A stretch of DNA of 64,000 bases. It comes from Liolophura sinensis (Eukaryota > Mollusca > Polyplacophora > Chitonida > Chitonidae). Shown here piece by piece: positions 61,751-64,000 of the stretch (position 1 is the stretch's first letter; each line of letters opens with the position of its first letter). The translations under genes and the position numbers were made by a program. The notes below the pieces were generated by a model. It was not told where the DNA came from. It searched no databases and saw only the letters and a program-made list of their open reading frames with translations. The stretch covers positions 12,821,385 to 12,885,384 of the forward strand of contig NC_088295.1 of NCBI RefSeq assembly GCF_032854445.1, given 5' to 3'.

Positions 61751-63620
61751 AAATGAGAAAACTTTTAGTGTTTGAGGCATAGTACATATTCTACTGTGAA
61801 TGAATATGTTTCTGTCGCAGTGTGCCAAGTGGAAATCGCAGAATTTATTATTGCAGTGTGCCCATTGTTAGTCCATTAAGAGTTATGTCCCTTAAGATTT
61901 TCGGAGACTATAAATGTATGAAACATTCAAAGCGTAGTTTAAGTATCGATATACGATTCGCATTTAAAGCATAATTATATAGTGCATGGTTGAACATTTC
62001 ACCACCTTTCCGGTACGTGACATGTCTGTGTTTTGGCAAATCATTAGAATCCTTGAAAGTACATGTACTTGAATTTTGTTTTCAGGACTTCGAAAATCCT
62101 TTAAAAGAGTTTTTTTTTTGTGGAAAAAGCCCCAGCAAGTACTTGATTTTATAATGCTAAATACCCATATTGCATTACTTTCAAACTCCCATAAAAATAC
62201 AGAACAAGAAATAATTCTGCTGCCAGTGGACAAAAGGGTTTATAACTTGAACTTACTGTATGATTTGCAGAGGCAAATGTTAAAGTTTTTTTTTTATCAA
62301 AGATTTCGTGAAATTATGCCAATCCTGTGCCATTATACTGCACTAGCACGCTAACCAGTAGGTCACGGAGGCGCCTTTTCAAAACTGTACCAAAACGATT
62401 TTGATACAGAAAATGATCCAAAAAAGGTTTCATGACAAAGGCTTCGTGTACCAGATCTGATGTCAAGGCGTTTTAAATGGGATATCGTGCGGAGAAAAAA
62501 TTTTGAGCCAAGACACATCGTGCGGGGGAATGTGTACGAACGCACAAATGGGTGAAAGCACTTGAACTGGCCGTCAACTCAGATGTGCAGAAATGAAAAT
62601 TTAAACGAGCACTCGAGGGGCGAACAGATGAAAGCACCTGGGCAAAAAGCCATCTCAACAAGACATCATGACAAGGGTTTACCATACCAAATGGATGGGA
62701 TCAATCCGTCAATTAATAGCAAGCCTTATTAAGTCTAAAAGAACATACCATTCAGAAATGAAGGTTGGTACGGTGCTGACACTTTTCTTCATGCTACAGT
62801 GTACACACTTTGGTAAAGATGGTATAATAAAAGGCTGGGCTGGGGGTGGAATAGTCTGTTGATCTACTACGTTTATAAGTAACACCTAGGAGCGACTGGA
62901 TGTCACCTGTCCAATCAGGAAGATCAGCCTATAAAATCGGAATAAACCAAGGAAAACACCCAGCGTTTGATTAAAACCGAATTCGATATATTTAGTTTAT
63001 TGGGATTTCCAAAATTCAGAAACTTACAACATGGAACTGGTTTATTAATGGTCTCCAAATCACCATTGCAGATACGTTAGCGTTTAAAATCCACCCGGTT
63101 GAAATGGAATAAGAGTGATTCAATAATAAAAGAGAAACACACTATCGAGTGTTAACACATTTACTGGCATGGAAAAAAGATATGAATACATGATAAATGT
63201 CTGATTACTGGTAACAATAATGAGAAATTGGGCACAATTGATATGGCATTCCATAAAATCACATTATAACCAGTCAAATGTGATGATTAAATGGAACACT
63301 AATGAAAATGTACGTATATGTTTATAACAGTCATAGTTTAACATAGCTGAACAAAAATGTGATCTTAGCCACTTATGTGCATTTCACAAATTCATTGCTC
63401 TTGAAATATCAGTTTATGCGTCTTGTTTTTAGAGATTGTGCACACTTTCTCCTTACAAAATCGTTGTAGTTACCACTAGCCTAATGTCACGCACTGTGCC
63501 AATTTACCACTGCTTCAATTGCCATTATGGTAAAAGTACAGCTTAAGTGTACCGCTTCCATGTAACACTGTTCTGTGGTCAGGACTTCAGCAACTTTCAT
63601 TTGTAATCACAGCTGTGTGT
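61751..63620. other. Intergenic DNA, no gene recognised
   Basis: AT-rich, with one SINE head scrap (62325-62376). Overlapping short frames on the minus strand near 62363-62685 match nothing known. Confidence 0.4.
62325..62376 (-). mobile_element. SINE 5'-head scrap
   Basis: The minus strand reads GGCGCCTCCGTGACC and GGTTAGCGTGCTAGTGCAG, matching the head of the SINE at 51974-52254. The body and tail are not recognisable. Confidence 0.6.
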
Positions 63621-63945
63621 TCCTCACTACACTGCTTTCGTGTGTTACAACTGCCCAGTTATCCTCAGTGTACATGTCGCTTTCACGCGTTATGACAGCT
63701 CAGTTATCCTCACTGTACATGTCGCTTTAACGGGTTATGGCAGCTCAGTTATCCTCACTGTACGTCGCTTTCACGCGTTATGACAGCTCAGTTATCCTCA
63801 CTGTACATGTCGCTTTCACGCGTTATGGCAGCTCAGTTATCCTCACTGTACATGTCGCTTTCACGCGTTGTGACAGCTCAGTTATCCTCACTGTACATGT
63901 CGCTTTCACGCGTTATGACAGCTCAGTTATCCTCACTGTGTAACT
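63621..63945. repeat. 45-bp tandem repeat array
   Basis: About seven copies of a 45-bp unit with core GTCGCTTTCACGCGTTATG and CAGCTCAGTTATCCTCACTG. The first copies are degenerate, one copy (near 63761) lacks 3 bp, and neighbours tend to alternate TGACAG and TGGCAG. Because 45 and 42 are multiples of three, the array stays open in several frames, giving 15-residue peptide repeats; this is not evidence of a gene. Confidence 0.93.
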
Positions 63946-64000
63946 TTCACATGTCCACATAATAACTTCCCTTTTCTTCTTACGGTAAAATATCTCTATC

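Overview
The window is nuclear DNA of an invertebrate animal, most probably a lophotrochozoan such as a mollusc. The evidence is an AT-rich, intron-rich architecture with GT-AG splice sites, one large TET dioxygenase gene, tRNA-derived SINEs of a type I associate with molluscs, a Polinton, a ZMYM-like hAT transposon, non-LTR and Penelope-like retroelement remnants, and abundant simple repeats. No species can be named from the sequence alone.

Layout. 1-6140: a decayed Polinton (Maverick) entering from the left edge. It holds integrase, packaging ATPase, capsid-like and protease remnants on +, then the C-terminal half of a protein-primed DNA polymerase B on -. A 196-bp inverted duplication splits the ATPase. 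8101-10120: a broken hAT transposase with a perfect 22-bp-arm hairpin inside it. 12690-13680: a non-LTR retrotransposon remnant. 14108-14279: a long TA tract. 18005-18199: a Penelope-like endonuclease scrap. 19266-21400: a 32-bp minisatellite with a local 96-bp higher-order period, entered by a small inverted-repeat element and preceded by a SINE 3' end. 21.5-25.8 kb: non-coding DNA with SINE pieces.

29262-56738 (+): the one intact-looking host gene, a TET 5-methylcytosine dioxygenase of nine coding exons and about 1735 residues. Its N-terminal half (exons 1-2) is disordered. Exons 3-9 encode the Cys-rich region and the double-stranded beta-helix with all expected Fe(II), 2-oxoglutarate and substrate-shaping residues, plus the usual low-complexity insert. 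All splice phases agree. The only defect is a one-base frameshift in exon 2 near 42195-42250, away from the catalytic domain. No CXXC zinc finger is visible, and an in-frame stop just upstream of the start codon excludes one encoded upstream in the same reading frame.

The most interesting candidate is a possible alternative first exon (49288-49345) inside the intron before the catalytic domain. It has an in-frame upstream stop, a good start context, a consensus donor and the exact phase needed to join exon 3. It would give a short catalytic-only TET that keeps a Cys-x-Cys motif. This is inference and needs transcript evidence.

56.7-64 kb: the TET 3' UTR and flank, then a SINE scrap and a 45-bp tandem array at the right edge. 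Apart from TET I found no other intact gene; most other long reading frames arise from repeats, transposon debris or shadow frames.
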